NCBI GenBank assembly: GCA_020137815.1
Contig: CM035353.1
Span: 8,029,298-8,093,297, forward strand
Length of the DNA stretch: 64,000 nucleotides
Direction of reading: 5' to 3'
Origin: Hormiphora californensis
Taxonomy: Eukaryota; Ctenophora; Tentaculata; Cydippida; Pleurobrachiidae
The position numbers and the translations under genes are program-made. A model generated the notes under the pieces. It was not told where the DNA came from. It made no database searches and saw nothing but the letters and a program-made list of their open reading frames with translations. Below, one piece after another: positions 22,663-34,103 of this stretch. Numbering within the stretch: the first letter of the stretch is position 1; each line of letters starts with the position of its first letter.

Positions 22663-24167
22663 CTAAATACCGGGGCAATATGTCTGAATTGTTTTGTCTT
22701 TGTTTTGGCTGGCTACGTTTAGTTTTCCCTGTTTACTGTAGTGATGGTAGGGGTCTGTGTCAGTCTGAACCTGGTCCTCTGTTGTTGGTTTCTTGGGCTT
22801 GCACACACCTGTAGTAAAGAAGGGGAGAGAAGTGGGGAGAGAGGGGTGTTGTAGTGTAACCTAGCAGGGAGAGAAGAGGGGAAAGAAGAGGGGAGAGAAG
22901 AGGGGAGATAGCGGTGTTGTAGTGTAACCTAGCAGGGAGAGAAGAGGGGAAAGAAGAGGGGAAAGAAGAGGGGAGAGAAGAGGGGAGATAGCGGTGTTGT
23001 AGTGTAACCTAGCAGGGAGAGAAGAGGGGAGATAGCGGTGTTGTAGCGTTACCTAGCAGGGAAAGAAGAGGGGAGATAGCGGTGTTGCAGTTTAACCTAG
23101 CAGGGAGAGAAGAGGGGAGATAGCGGTGTTGTAGTGTAACCTAGCAGGGAGAGAAGAGGGGAGATAGCGGTGTTGCAGTTTAACCTAGCAGGGAAAGAAG
23201 AGGGAAAGAAGAGGGGAAAGAAGAGGGGAAAGAAGGCGGAGAGAAGTGGGGAAAGAAGTGGGGAGAGAGGGGTGTTGCAGTAGTTTTGCCTAGCAGGGAA
23301 AGAGAGTTGCACACACCCAGTAGTACTGGGAGATCTCTCCTGTGTTTGTAACCCCCCTCTGGAGAGGATCAGTGCAATTGTAGTGTAACCTAGCTGCTAT
23401 TTTACTATGTAAAGGGTGGAGTTTTGGCATGGTTTGTACCAAAATAATAATTCTACTGTATTTGTGAGACCGTGTGATGAGAGAGATGAATCTAATAACA
23501 AAGCTCATCATGATTTGTTGGTGTTTAGTGTCACAAAAACAATACGATATAACATGATGGTATAAACGTACCTTTGATCTTGTCAATAATTCCATGATCA
23601 TTGAGGATCTCTGAGAGGGATGGTAGGACATCATGTACTGACAAAATCTTGTTATCTCCATTGGGCAGCACGGGTTTATTCTGGCTACAGTTATTCTCTT
23701 GCTCCTCCTCCTCCTGCTCTTCTTTTTCTTCGGGCTTCCTGAAGGATATAAAGGATGTGAGATACTGCCATGTGCTGAAGTATGAGCGTGTACAAACTAA
23801 TATCAAAACTCGGTCAAATCACCCAGTGGGAATGGAAGTGGGCCAAAGGGAGGAGGCTTTCAAAACTAAGAAGACACTAGAAACTAGGGATGATGAAAGT
23901 ACCAAGTATACCTTTTTAGTAACACATCTTTATCCCACTCCAAGTCAGCCTCTTCTACCGCTACTTGACTGTACCTGAGAGGAATAGGGGTATAGTGAGC
24001 TGTATAGTGGTGTGATGGTGTGATGGTGTTATAGAGTAGTGGTATTATAGTGGTATTACAAGGATAAAACGGGAAGAAAATATGAAGAAAACACATTTAG
24101 TCTCGATATTATATATTCCATACCTTGGACGTTGTCTAAAACCATTTAGCCATGTTGAAAGGGGCAT
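22663..24167 (-). CDS. Unrecognised 139-aa acidic/Lys-rich protein, four exons
   Basis: Exons 24167-24124, 23974-23912, 23738-23572 and 22808-22663 join with consistent phases and GT-AG borders from an ATG to a stop (139 aa). The N-terminus is MPLSTWLNGFRQRPR. Then come EEADLEWDKDVLLKR, a Glu run (EEKEEQEEEEQENN), a hydrophobic-patterned stretch LSVHDVLPSLSEILNDHGI, and a polar tail ending KTIQTYCPGI. There is no signal peptide or membrane segment. I do not recognise it. The short first exon, mixed charge and a possible amphipathic helix suggest a small intracellular adaptor, but that is a guess. It converges with the secreted-peptide gene. Intron 3 contains a minisatellite. Confidence 0.7.
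22815..23300. repeat. Minisatellite, ~44-bp core
   Basis: About ten copies of a unit built from AGCAGGGAGAGAAGAGGGGA, GATAGCGG and TGTTGTAGTGTAACCT, with variable numbers of GAAGAGGGGA blocks. It lies inside intron 3 of the 139-aa gene. Confidence 0.95.
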
Positions 24168-24755
24168 TGTGCTATATAGAAGCTGAGCTTCTAACGGGCT
24201 GCTAAAACACTGGAATGAGCTGTTAGAACATAGAAATGCAGTAGAGCAGTATGTATAATGCGGGCACAAGGAAGGGGGTGTGCACACGTGTGTGTCATGT
24301 GTGTTTGTCAGAAAGGGACAATAAGTTGATATTAGAGGGTTCCGGGTTAGCAAAAACATCAGAGGGAATATATGTTGTATTGTCCACATGCTGAACTAGT
24401 AACGGTATATAACAGCAGCGGTAATAATAACAAGGTCACATTGGTACTGCACATAGCACTAAGAACAACAATTGTGGTGAACAAGTATTGCACTTGTGGT
24501 ACAGTCGGACATAAAAATAGCGTGCATAGAATAATATTCAATAGTTTTATGAGAAATAGAGAGATATATAATGTAGGCTCTTCTAGATAGATCTGGGATA
24601 ATATATGCGCATTTGTAATCCATAATATTCTAGGTTCTAAAGAAAGAGACAGAGTGATGTCAAGATCTCGCCAAGCAGAGTCTTGGTGGCCAACAAAGGG
24701 AGTCCAATATAATATATATTATACCAAGGGATAGAGAGAGAGAGAGAGAGAGAGT

Positions 24756-24789
<34 letters not shown>

Positions 24790-25192
24790 GAGAGAGAGAG
24801 AGAAAAAGAGAAAAAAAGAGAGAAAGAGAGAGAGAAAGAGAGGGAGAGAAAGAGAGTGGTCCTGTTAGTGGACCCTACAACAATTCATGTCCCAGATGGG
24901 GTATATCCCAGATGGGGTGTGTCATGGTTGTGGCTGGAAATGTGCATGATCATGACCCGCGGAGCTTCAATGCAGTTCAACATTGAATATAATGCAAGCA
25001 TAGCAAGATAAGGGCGGTATATATATGCTAATTGGAGGTACGGTGTTTAATCCGATTAGTAAGTGGTAGCACTGCAGTACTGCATGCAGTCTACTCGGTC
25101 TACTACTACATAGAAGACGTCAGGGGAGAAAAATGTGGATATTTTAAAAAGGTAGTAGTGTCTAAGTTCGGAGCCCTAAACTATACACTATA
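24168..25192. other. Intergenic stretch with a GA microsatellite
   Basis: (GA)n lies at about 24734-24860. A stray TACAGTCGGAC (24500) is a possible family A end. AAGGGCGGTATATATATG (~25010) resembles the 3' end of the LINE at 10.05 kb. No exon is supported. Confidence 0.5.
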
Positions 25193-25387
25193 ATACCAAA
25201 TCGAACTTCTAGTACAAGATTCTACCTAAGAAACATAATCATGGTGTAGTAAAGTTACTCTTCTAAAGGAGCGCGGTGTGAGGGGAGCTACTGTGTGTGT
25301 CCCGGAAATGTTTGTCTTTCAGTCTTCCACTCCGCGTGTGGGAGAGAGAGAGAAAGAGGAAGAGAAATAGGGAGAGAAATAGGGAGC

Positions 25388-25433
<46 letters not shown>

Positions 25434-26370
25434 AGTGACAAGTAGGAAATGCCCAATGCCCATTGGGTACTGCTGAACTGATGGGTGACAACACAGTTGA
25501 ATATCAATCAGTAGTTTTCTGAAAGAAAGACAAGAACTATAATACTGGTGTATAATATGATGTTGTGATTCCCCATCTGACCCTTATACTCAGGTCACAC
25601 CTATTTTCTTGAAACCCTTTTAATTTTACTAAGAGAGGGCCGAGCAAAGTCACACACAAAGTCTTGTTACTAAAATTTGCATCTATAACTACATATTATA
25701 AGGGTTTTAACCCCTACATGAATATTTGTGTGTGTAGGGTAAATCAAAAAAAGGGAACAAAGAACTGGTGTGTGGTTTGAATCCATGATGATTTCACCCC
25801 CCCTGTTACTGGGGTTTTATTATAAAAAGGTTATCACATGAAGTACCAAAAACATTACTGTACTCTTTTTAATCATGTAAAGATTCCCGGAAAAATTGAA
25901 AATTGGTTGAATAGGCCCCAAGAAAGGCCAAGTTTTTATTTAATTTTTTTAAAAACACAGAACCCTTTTTTTACCCGTTTTACTATGGGAACTTTGGGGC
26001 TCTGGTAAACATAAAACTTACGAACCATTTTTTTGGGGAACCTCCCAGTCCCCACGAGGTAGGGGCCCTGACAGGGGTTTACTTTTAGGAGTTTAGGACG
26101 GCAAAAACTCTCTAAAACCCAGGGAGAAATCTGTTTTTTCCCCTGTTTTTGAGATAAAAGGGGTCTAAGGGGGACACAAATTGAATTGGGTTTACTTTTG
26201 TGACACGTTAGATAATACATGCAATAAACATATTTTTTTTTTTTTTTTTTACCCCTTTTTTCCCCTCCAAAATCAAGGAAGTTTTAGGGGTGGAAAAGAG
26301 TAATAAGGGGTTTGGGGTGAGGGTAGAGAGGGTAATCAGATTCTTAGAACCGGCAGTATGAGGGGCACTC
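25193..26370. repeat. Segmental duplicate, copy B (lacks the LINE)
   Basis: It matches copy A at 15393-16450, then 20470-20760, in the same order. The 4 kb that holds the LINE in copy A is missing here. From about 25700 onward, runs of identical bases are longer than in copy A and many positions differ. Confidence 0.75.
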
Positions 26371-28188
26371 TGTATGAGAAGGATACTCTGTCCGTTTACT
26401 GTGCGAACCCCCGTTTTAAATATAAAAATACTTCTCCTGGCCCTTCCCCTCTCTTCCCCCCCTCCCTCCCTCCCTCTCACTTTGGGCGTTTTATGAACTA
26501 TAGGGAAAACAATGCCCGGCAGTGGTTGCCTACTGTGCAAAAAGATTTTTTTTAAAAAACTAAAATTATCATAAAGGCTAAACAAAAAGAAGCCCGTGAT
26601 AAAATCCCAAAAAACCAAATACCCGCTCCTTTTGGGGGTTTAGAGATGCCTCGGGGCGGGGTTTTTTCTATGAAAAACAAAAATTCTCACCGACCCTTTT
26701 TTTATCATTTTTTTAGTACAGTGCACCCCGTTTAGGGCAGGTGTTTCCCCGATTTTAGGAAAATTAACATTTTTTGCCCCATTTTGTGGCACCCCCATTT
26801 AGGGGCAGGATTTCCCCCCTAGGGATGAATAAAACGGGGGGGTCCGACGTACAGTGTAACTGTACATCCACACGACACTATTTTGAACAAAGGAACGAAG
26901 AACTGGGTGTTTGATAGGGGTAAGTTCATGCACCCACTCCGCAATTACATTCCCCAGATGCAACTGTCTATAGGGATAGACTAAAAAAACCACCCTCCCT
27001 TTCGCTTTTTTTGGGTTTTGGAATCCGATTTTTTTCTTCCCCTGCCCCCCTTTTTTTAAAGTTTCTTCCGCATTTTTGGGTAACCCCCCCCGCCCCGGGG
27101 GCCCCCCGGGGCCCCCCCCCCTTTCCCCCCCTTTTTCCCCCCCCAAACCCCCCCCCCCCCCCCGCCCCCAAAAAACACCCAAAACTTTACAACCCCCGGG
27201 GTTTTGGTTAGGGTGGGGTTAGGGTTTTTTAGGCTAGGTGGAAAATGCCCAAAAACCTGTGGTCAGGGGACAGGCGGGGGTTACGACCACTAACAAAATT
27301 TGGACAACACGCAAGTCAACTACCAGCATTACCCAGCTAAATGCGTACATCACAAACCCCTCATCCCCCCCCTCCCCGGGCCTTTTCTCCGGTCACACTT
27401 TCCCCGGAAAAGGGGAAGACCGAACCCCCCCATTGCGCCGGGGATTTGAGGGGGGGAGGGGTTTCCCTCCGGGGGGGCGGGTTTGCCCCTTAGCTTGGCC
27501 GATTGGGTTGGAGTGTTTCCCGCAAAAGGGACCGGTGGTAGCCTCCCGCCCCCCCTTCTTTTTCCCCTTTTCCCCTCTTTCCCCTTTTTTTTTGTTTTCT
27601 TTTTTTTTTTTTCTTTTTTTCCCCTGTTTAAGTTGTGATAGGGAGCCGGGATTATTTCTTATAGGCCCTGGTTATTCGTGTTCCCTTTCTTTCCCCTTTT
27701 AAACTATCTCTCTCTCTCTCTCCTCTCCCTTTTTTTATAACTTTACCTTACTTAACCATTTTCACACACTATTTTAAATTGCCCCGAAAACAGCCCCCCA
27801 CGGCGTTTACCCCCTCTCACAACGAAAATAAAGCTTGTCCGAACATTTGGGCCCCCCCCCCCCACACCCGTTTTCAACTAGTTCTAGGGTTTGTCGTATA
27901 TGTACGCCAAGAAGTTTAATTTTATATATACTGCTGCTAACTTTTTTGATTTGGGCAAAAAAAAAAATAGAGCACCAGAGATTGGGGTGCTTTTGTAGTA
28001 TACGGAAAGGGGGGGGGTCAATTTAAAAGGGTTTCCGAGATGATATCGCAAATCACTCAATGATGTTATATGACGCTGTCAGACTTTGCCGCCCGACCTG
28101 CCCTTTGTGTGAAGCAAATAGGGGCAGCAATTTCCCCGAAAAGGGGTTCACAGATGTGGGGGGGGGGGACAGATATAGGAACGTGAGG

Positions 28189-28220
<32 letters not shown>

Positions 28221-28260
28221 AAAAAAAAAAAAAAAAAAACTGGGTGTTTGACTGCCAAGA
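25700..28260. other. Homopolymer-rich, probably low-quality sequence
   Basis: Homopolymers are strongly inflated (long C, G, T and A runs, e.g. 27070-27170 and 28190-28240). Fragments resembling 15.9-16.1 kb recur in scrambled form (AACGAAGAACTGGGTG at ~26895, again near 28240). A corrupted family A MITE is at ~26717-26858. Frames in this block are not trustworthy. Confidence 0.6.
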
Positions 28261-28315
28261 ATCCCAAGAGTCTCACCATTTTACTGGTATGTGTGTATCT
28301 ACTATCTACCTGCAT

Positions 28316-28465
28316 TGACCTACTACTCAAACATTACTGGTATACAGTGTGTATCTACTGTTGACCTACTCAAACATTACTGGTATACAGTGTGTATCTA
28401 CTGTTGACCTACTCAAACATTACTGGTATACAGTGTGTATCTACTGTTGACCTACTCAAACAATA
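28316..28465. repeat. 43-bp tandem repeat
   Basis: About three and a half copies of a unit containing CTACTGTTGACCTACTCAAA and CATTACTGGTATACAGTGTG. Confidence 0.92.
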
Positions 28466-28755
28466 GTACTCCGGGTACATTCTTCATCAGGAGATACGTC
28501 TAGAAGCCGAGTATGATGGTGGTTTTTTCTACAGCTGTATCAGTAAACGGGGGTTACAAAACACAACAGGCCATATAAAAAAGCTCGTTATAAAAAAGTT
28601 CTAAATGTTCACGATTATACACATAACCCCACACGTATTTGATTCACGATCAGAGGGTAACAGGTGGGTGTTATACCAAAAACATGAGCTGCCACGGAAA
28701 CTGGAGGGGGCATGTTGTAGTTGGAGGAAGCAGCTGCACACCATATTCACATTGT

Positions 28756-28790
28756 CACTACTTGTTCTCTCTCTCTCTAACTCTCTTTTT

Positions 28791-28880
<90 letters not shown>

Positions 28881-29030
28881 CTCCCTCACACAATACTCTA
28901 CTACTGCACCGCGCTAGAAGGAAACACAGAGTGTAGACGCAACGTGTGCCTTCTGAAGGAGCCACTCCTGGCCACGAGACTGAGCGTGCTGAATATTATT
29001 ACAAGTCGTAATACAACAAGAGAGAGAGTT

Positions 29031-29085
<55 letters not shown>

Positions 29086-29120
29086 TGTGTGTGTGTGGGG
29101 AGAGAGAGAGAGAGAGTTAA
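28756..29120. repeat. Paired CT and GA microsatellites
   Basis: (CT)n at about 28789-28878 and (GA)n with a short (GT)n at about 29030-29118 lie in opposite sense 150 bp apart and could pair as a long imperfect hairpin. The Ser/Leu and Arg/Glu frames over them are artefacts. Confidence 0.93.
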
Positions 29121-29696
29121 ACGGTAATGTAGTACTAAAATAATATATAGTAAGTGAACATTAAGACCTCTATTTCAATCTAATATTAAGTACAGTCTGA
29201 CTAAATTGATGCTGCTTACAGAACATCACCGAACAAAACGAACTTATTTAGTTTTAAGAAAGAAAACAAGATCAAGACAAGTCGGATAAGAGATATAGAG
29301 TAGGTACTACTATCCACATTGTAGGGTGAGAAATGAGGATCGATTATAGTTTCAGATAAGAAGGGTGGCCGGGGGACCGAAATGTGAAACGGCAGATATC
29401 TTGCTGGGTTAAAAAGATAAATAATTTCATATAAAAACACTCCCAATATGGATCATATTGTAATTGTTCATGAGTCTCAGCTGTTACAACTTGGAGTTGA
29501 TAGTTGCTACAGCAGATCGACCCCGCTGGTATATTGTCCATTGGTACCCCATAATAATGGGGTCACACAACTGTACCCCCTCGCGTGTGTCATCGATAAA
29601 ACTAATTGGCACTGACCGGAATTCTGCTGAGCTGATAGAATCAGAATCTATTTATCTGGAAGCTACAAATCAGTAACAATACTATACTGCATCATG

Positions 29697-32600
29697 TTAT
29701 TGTACAACATCCCATCTGAATACCATGGCATCATCAGTAACAGCAAGTAGTATTCTGGAGTCAGGACTAAACGCCACCTGGTGGATGACAGAGGGGAGGG
29801 TGGATCGTATGTATTGGGCTTCCTAGTTGTGTGCATGATATGAAGGGAGTTAGGGGAACTTATACAGAGAGAGGTGACATCATGGATATGTAATGAGAGA
29901 TTAAAATCAGGTATTACCTCACATCATACTTGTGTTCCCACCTATCTGACCCTGATGTTTCCTGTTACATGATGTTACATGTTATTGTATATTACCTGCC
30001 GGATAGCTCTGGTAGACTTGTGGTGCTGGAGGATGAATGGTTTTCCTGGCTCCTTATCTACCTGCCACAGGTATACCTGGAGACAAGGGTTAGAGAAATT
30101 GGGTCACAGGGGAAGATAAAATCATGATCAGTGTGTTTTTAGTCCCACGTCGGACCCTGATTTACCGGGCTACTTGGAGGGTAATACACAGTAAATTAGG
30201 ATTCCGGAGAATCAGGTTACGACTGTATATTACCTTTCCCACTTGGTTCCCCGCTGCCAGCCATTTGAAGGAGTAATCTACTGCAAATCTCATGTACCAA
30301 ATATCACAATCGTCATACTCGAAACTATGAATAACCTGCATTGAGGGGGGGGGGGTTACCATGCATGTTGACATTGAATACTGCATGCAAAATATTTTGC
30401 ATGATTAAGGAGAAATTCGAAATATCGCTAAAAAATCTTGTTATCAATGTCTGACAACATGGTTCGGAACACGCCGCGAGACTCTAACCGATCTCCGTAT
30501 AATCACTCCGCGGCAGGCAACACAGTGAAAGCTGTCACAGAATAACTAACCTCTAAAGTACTTGGAATACTAGATGATTTCGTAGCTTTTAAATTCGCTT
30601 TCCAGCAGACGATCTTGTTTTCACACGATTTGGAGAGGACAAAATTACCAAACCACCTGGAGGAATACGTCAATTAACCAGACAATTAACCAGTCAATTA
30701 ACATGTCAATTAACATGTCAATTAACCAGTCAATAACACGTCAATTAATCAGCCAGCTAATCAATACCCGCTCATTAGAAGGGATACCTACCTCACACAG
30801 TCTACATAGTTCCTATGAATTGTCCTGGTACTGAAAACAGGGAAATGAACATGTAATACTGGGAATGGTTTCTCTGATCCAGTCTCGTATGTGTAGGAAC
30901 TCTCAATTGCTGCTTGTACCTCATCTGTCTGTAGTGACCACAACTTTACAGAGTGATCCATACTACATGACATTATCTGCAGGGGAGAGAGGGAGAGATA
31001 GTCGCAATATCATTATCTGGTGGGGAGAGAGGGAAATACTACATGACATTATCTGCAGGGGAGAGAGGGAGAGATAAGGGGAGAAAGGGAGAGATTTTAT
31101 ACTGTTTGAGTAGTGGTCCATTTCTGGAAAAATAATATTATGCTTTCTTCTGAAGTTAATTACTTACGAATGATGCATTCAAATCAAAATCACAGCTCAG
31201 AACCTCGTCCCGGTGCCCCTCTAGACCACCTACAACGAGAAATTATTGTTGTACACATGGAACCATTGTACAATTACAGGAGTTATAACTATTTTCAACT
31301 TCTGGGAAGTCAGAGCTGTAAATTAACTAGGGGGGAGTTCAGCCCTAAAAGATGCCAAGCCATCGGCCAACATCAGGGTACCCATGGCCTTTTGAGGGCT
31401 ACACCCCCTCCCCGTAATTAAGGGATGTTCAGGGAATTCCACACCTACCTAGGACCATGATGCATCGTTTAGTTTTCAGGTTCCATAGTCGGAGGGAGTT
31501 ATCCTTGCTGGCAGAGAGGAGAAGATTGTTATCCAGGGGGTGACCCTTCACCTCGTTCACAGCCCCACCGTGTCCCATTACTGGAGGAGAGGGAGTATTT
31601 TATGTAGCAGATTGGACAGGAAACCGGTAGAAATCTAGAAAAGCTAAAACGATCATGTTTCTCATTGCTGATACTCACATGTAAACACGTCTTTCATTTT
31701 CCTGACAGACACGACCCTAACTAGTCCTCTTTGTCCCCCAACTGCCAGCAATATCTCAATGTCACCCTTCCCAGTCTCCTGGTACACCCAACACACCTGC
31801 AGCAGGGTAATGGGCATTGGGATTCTTCCAAGTCCCAGTCTTTTATGGCAAGCAGACAGATGAATGAAGAATGGGTAATAGACGGGGTTGTTAAGAATAT
31901 CTTGTGTTACCTCCCAGTCTTCACAAACATGTTTCTGACAACCAAACAATGGGCAGTATGAACAAGGAACGAGCTAACTTACGGTATAAAATATTTCATC
32001 TAAACTGGGATCAGAATAAGATTGGACCATTGTCATGCCATTCCCTGGACCACACTCATACACTGTCACCCTGTTATTACCTACAGACAATTGTAGAAGT
32101 TAATTGTCTGTCAGAGTGAGGGGGTCTCATATTGGTTTTGTAGGTACGCGAATTATGTACTAACAAACAACAGGTAAGGGTACTTACTAACTGCTACTTA
32201 GGGATACCGGTACAAAACATTAGGTTTGTTTATCATTTTACTAACCAACTGTTGCGAAAACTGCAGGATCTTCTGGGTTTGTGTAGGGGTTAAAAGAAAC
32301 ACCAAACAAACTATCCTTGTGGTCCTCCCGAACCCATCCTGCCCACCTGAGAGGATATGTATTACATACAGTCGGACCCCGATTTAGGGGCCCCCGATTT
32401 AGTGGCACCCCGATTTAGGGACAGGATTTTTTTTCCCCGATATACGAAAATTAACATAATTTGAACCCGATTTAGTGGACACCCCGATTTAGTGGACAAG
32501 AGCCTTTCCCCCGAGGGTGTCCCTAAATCGGGGTCCGACTGTATTATGTAACCATGGTAACTACACAATCTGAGAGTGTGTAACCATGGTAACAAACTTG

Positions 32601-33918
32601 GAGATGATATGTAACCATGGTAACTACACAAGGGGGGGGTTCCAACCTATTTTTTTGTATTTTTTTGTATTTTTTTGTACGGACCATACATAAAAGTATC
32701 CAAAATTCCTGTTTTTTTCCATACAAACAATACAAAAAAGTACAAAAAAATACAAAAAAATAATGAAGGATGTGGGTGCGTGAAAAAAGTATAAATAATA
32801 CATGTACATGAACATAAACGGAACCCAGCTATACATAAACGGTAAGAAATTGCGATTCGGGGAAATTTCTCGCTTAGAAAATACGATTCGAGAAAATTTT
32901 CTCGGTAAGAAATTGCGATTCGGGAAAATTTCTCGCTTAGAAAATACGATTCGAGAAAATTTTCTCGGTAAGAAATTGCGATTTGGAGAAATTTCTCGCT
33001 TAGAAAATACGATTCGAGAAAATTTTCTCGGTAAGAAATTGCGATTCGGGGAAATTTCTCGCTTAGAAAATACGATTCGAGAAAATTTTCTCGGTAAGAA
33101 ATTGCGATTCGGGGAAATTTCTCGCTTAGAAAATACGATTCGAGAAAATTTTCTCGGTAAGAAATTGCGATTCGGGGAAATTTCTCGCTTAGAAAATACG
33201 ATTCGAGAAAATTTTCTTGGTAAGAAATTGCGATTCGAGGAAATTTCTCGCTTACAAAATACGATTCGAGAAAATTTTCTCGGTAAGAAATTGCGATTCG
33301 GGGAAATTTCTCGCTTAGAAAATACGATTCGGGAAAATTTTCTCGGTAAGAAATTAGGATTCGGGGAAATTTCTCGCTTAGAAAATACGATTCGGGAAAA
33401 TTTTCTCGGTAAGAAATTGCGATTCGGGGAAATTTCTCGCTTAGAAAATACGATTCGAGAAAATTTTCTCGGTAAGAAATTGCGATTCGGGGAAATTTCT
33501 CGCTTAGAAAATACGATTCGAGAAAATTTTCTCGGTAAGAAATTGCGATTCGGGGAAATTTCTCTCGCGATTTTGGCATGCTACATATGTAAAATATGTA
33601 TATATTTTGTGCTTAATTGCGTGAAAAAGCGTGGAAGAATGTTTAAAAACAGTAAAAGTTCGAACAATAATGGTAAATTACCATATAAAACTGTTTTTAT
33701 TTTTTTGTATTTTTTTGTACTTTTTTGTATTTTTTTGTATTTTTTTGTATTTTTTTGTTTGAGGAAAGCCCTGTTTTTTTCCGTACAAACATACAAGAAA
33801 TAGGTTGGAACCCCCCCCTACACAATCAAGGGGCAGGCAACAAATCATACTTGAACCGGTTTTGTTCATCAGATTGTTTTGGTTCCGCTGTAGTTTTCTT
33901 TTTACCGGTCTTTGTCAT
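29697..33918 (-). CDS. EED: EED, WD40 subunit of Polycomb repressive complex 2
   Basis: Eleven exons join in frame: 33918-33851, 32346-32246, 32080-31983, 31796-31679, 31580-31449, 31229-31168, 30976-30792, 30656-30551, 30335-30234, 30076-29996 and 29777-29697 (377 aa). EED is the beta-propeller of PRC2 that binds H3K27me3 and stimulates EZH2. Family-specific stretches are clear: [84 protein letters not shown] and the C-terminus [17 protein letters not shown]. The protein is shorter than vertebrate EED mainly at the N-terminus, which is the usual variable part. All the WD40 segments seem present. The 5' exon starts [14 protein letters not shown]. Intron 1 is almost entirely mobile DNA. Confidence 0.95.
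30148..30229. mobile_element. Shortened MITE family A copy in an EED intron
   Basis: GTCGGACCCTGATTTACCGG at the left and ATCAGGTTACGACTGTA at the right, only ~80 bp in all. It abuts the donor of the EED exon ending at 30234. Confidence 0.6.
32367..32543. mobile_element. MITE family A copy in EED intron 1
   Basis: TA-flanked ends ACAGTCGGACCCCGATTTAG and CTAAATCGGGGTCCGACTGT. It ends ~20 bp upstream of the exon at 32346. Confidence 0.88.
32632..33818. mobile_element. G-run/C-run-ended DNA element in EED intron 1, carrying a minisatellite
   Basis: The left end is eight G then TTCCAACCTATTT; the right end is its complement, AAATAGGTTGGAA then eight C. Both sides are flanked by TACACAA (32625-32631 and 33819-33825), or CTACACAA if one terminal C is counted in the duplication. 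Subterminal TTTTTTTGTA repeats and a CTGTTTTTTTCC segment are also inverted between the ends. The interior is a 63-bp tandem array. There is no transposase, so it is non-autonomous. A 7-8-bp target duplication points toward a hAT-like transposase (family knowledge). Confidence 0.85.
32841..33570. repeat. 63-bp tandem array, open on both strands
   Basis: Nearly twelve copies of a 63-bp unit containing GGTAAGAAATTGCGATTCGG, GCTTAGAAAATACGATT and the perfect palindrome CGAGAAAATTTTCTCG. Because 63 is divisible by three and no stop occurs, both strands are open throughout (minus 33579-32647, plus 32802-33803), giving 21-residue peptide repeats. Copies differ by only a few bases. Confidence 0.95.
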
Positions 33919-34103
33919 TCTATTGCAAGTATTTGGAGTTAAATTAGTGGTCAAATTTAATCAGAGTAGGAGATATACAGATGATTTTCAACATGTGATA
34001 AACATAATGTTAAATCTGAATTATATTTAAACATTGTATAACTTTAACATGGAATAAGCCATTTTACGGTAACAATTATTTTGCATATTTTGCCCCAAAA
34101 TGT

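Noticed and set aside
26799-27702. Gly- and Pro-rich ORFs in the poly-C/poly-G block
   Set aside because: Translation of inflated homopolymers in probable low-quality sequence.
31900-31949. Extra EED exon (QKHVCEDWE frame)
   Set aside because: The exons ending at 31983 and starting at 31796 already join in phase and match EED continuously (FYT-VCWVYQ).
32841-33570. CRISPR-like array
   Set aside because: Units are contiguous with no unique spacers, lie in an animal intron and are part of a DNA element. The same reasoning applies to the arrays at 22.8 and 58.1 kb.
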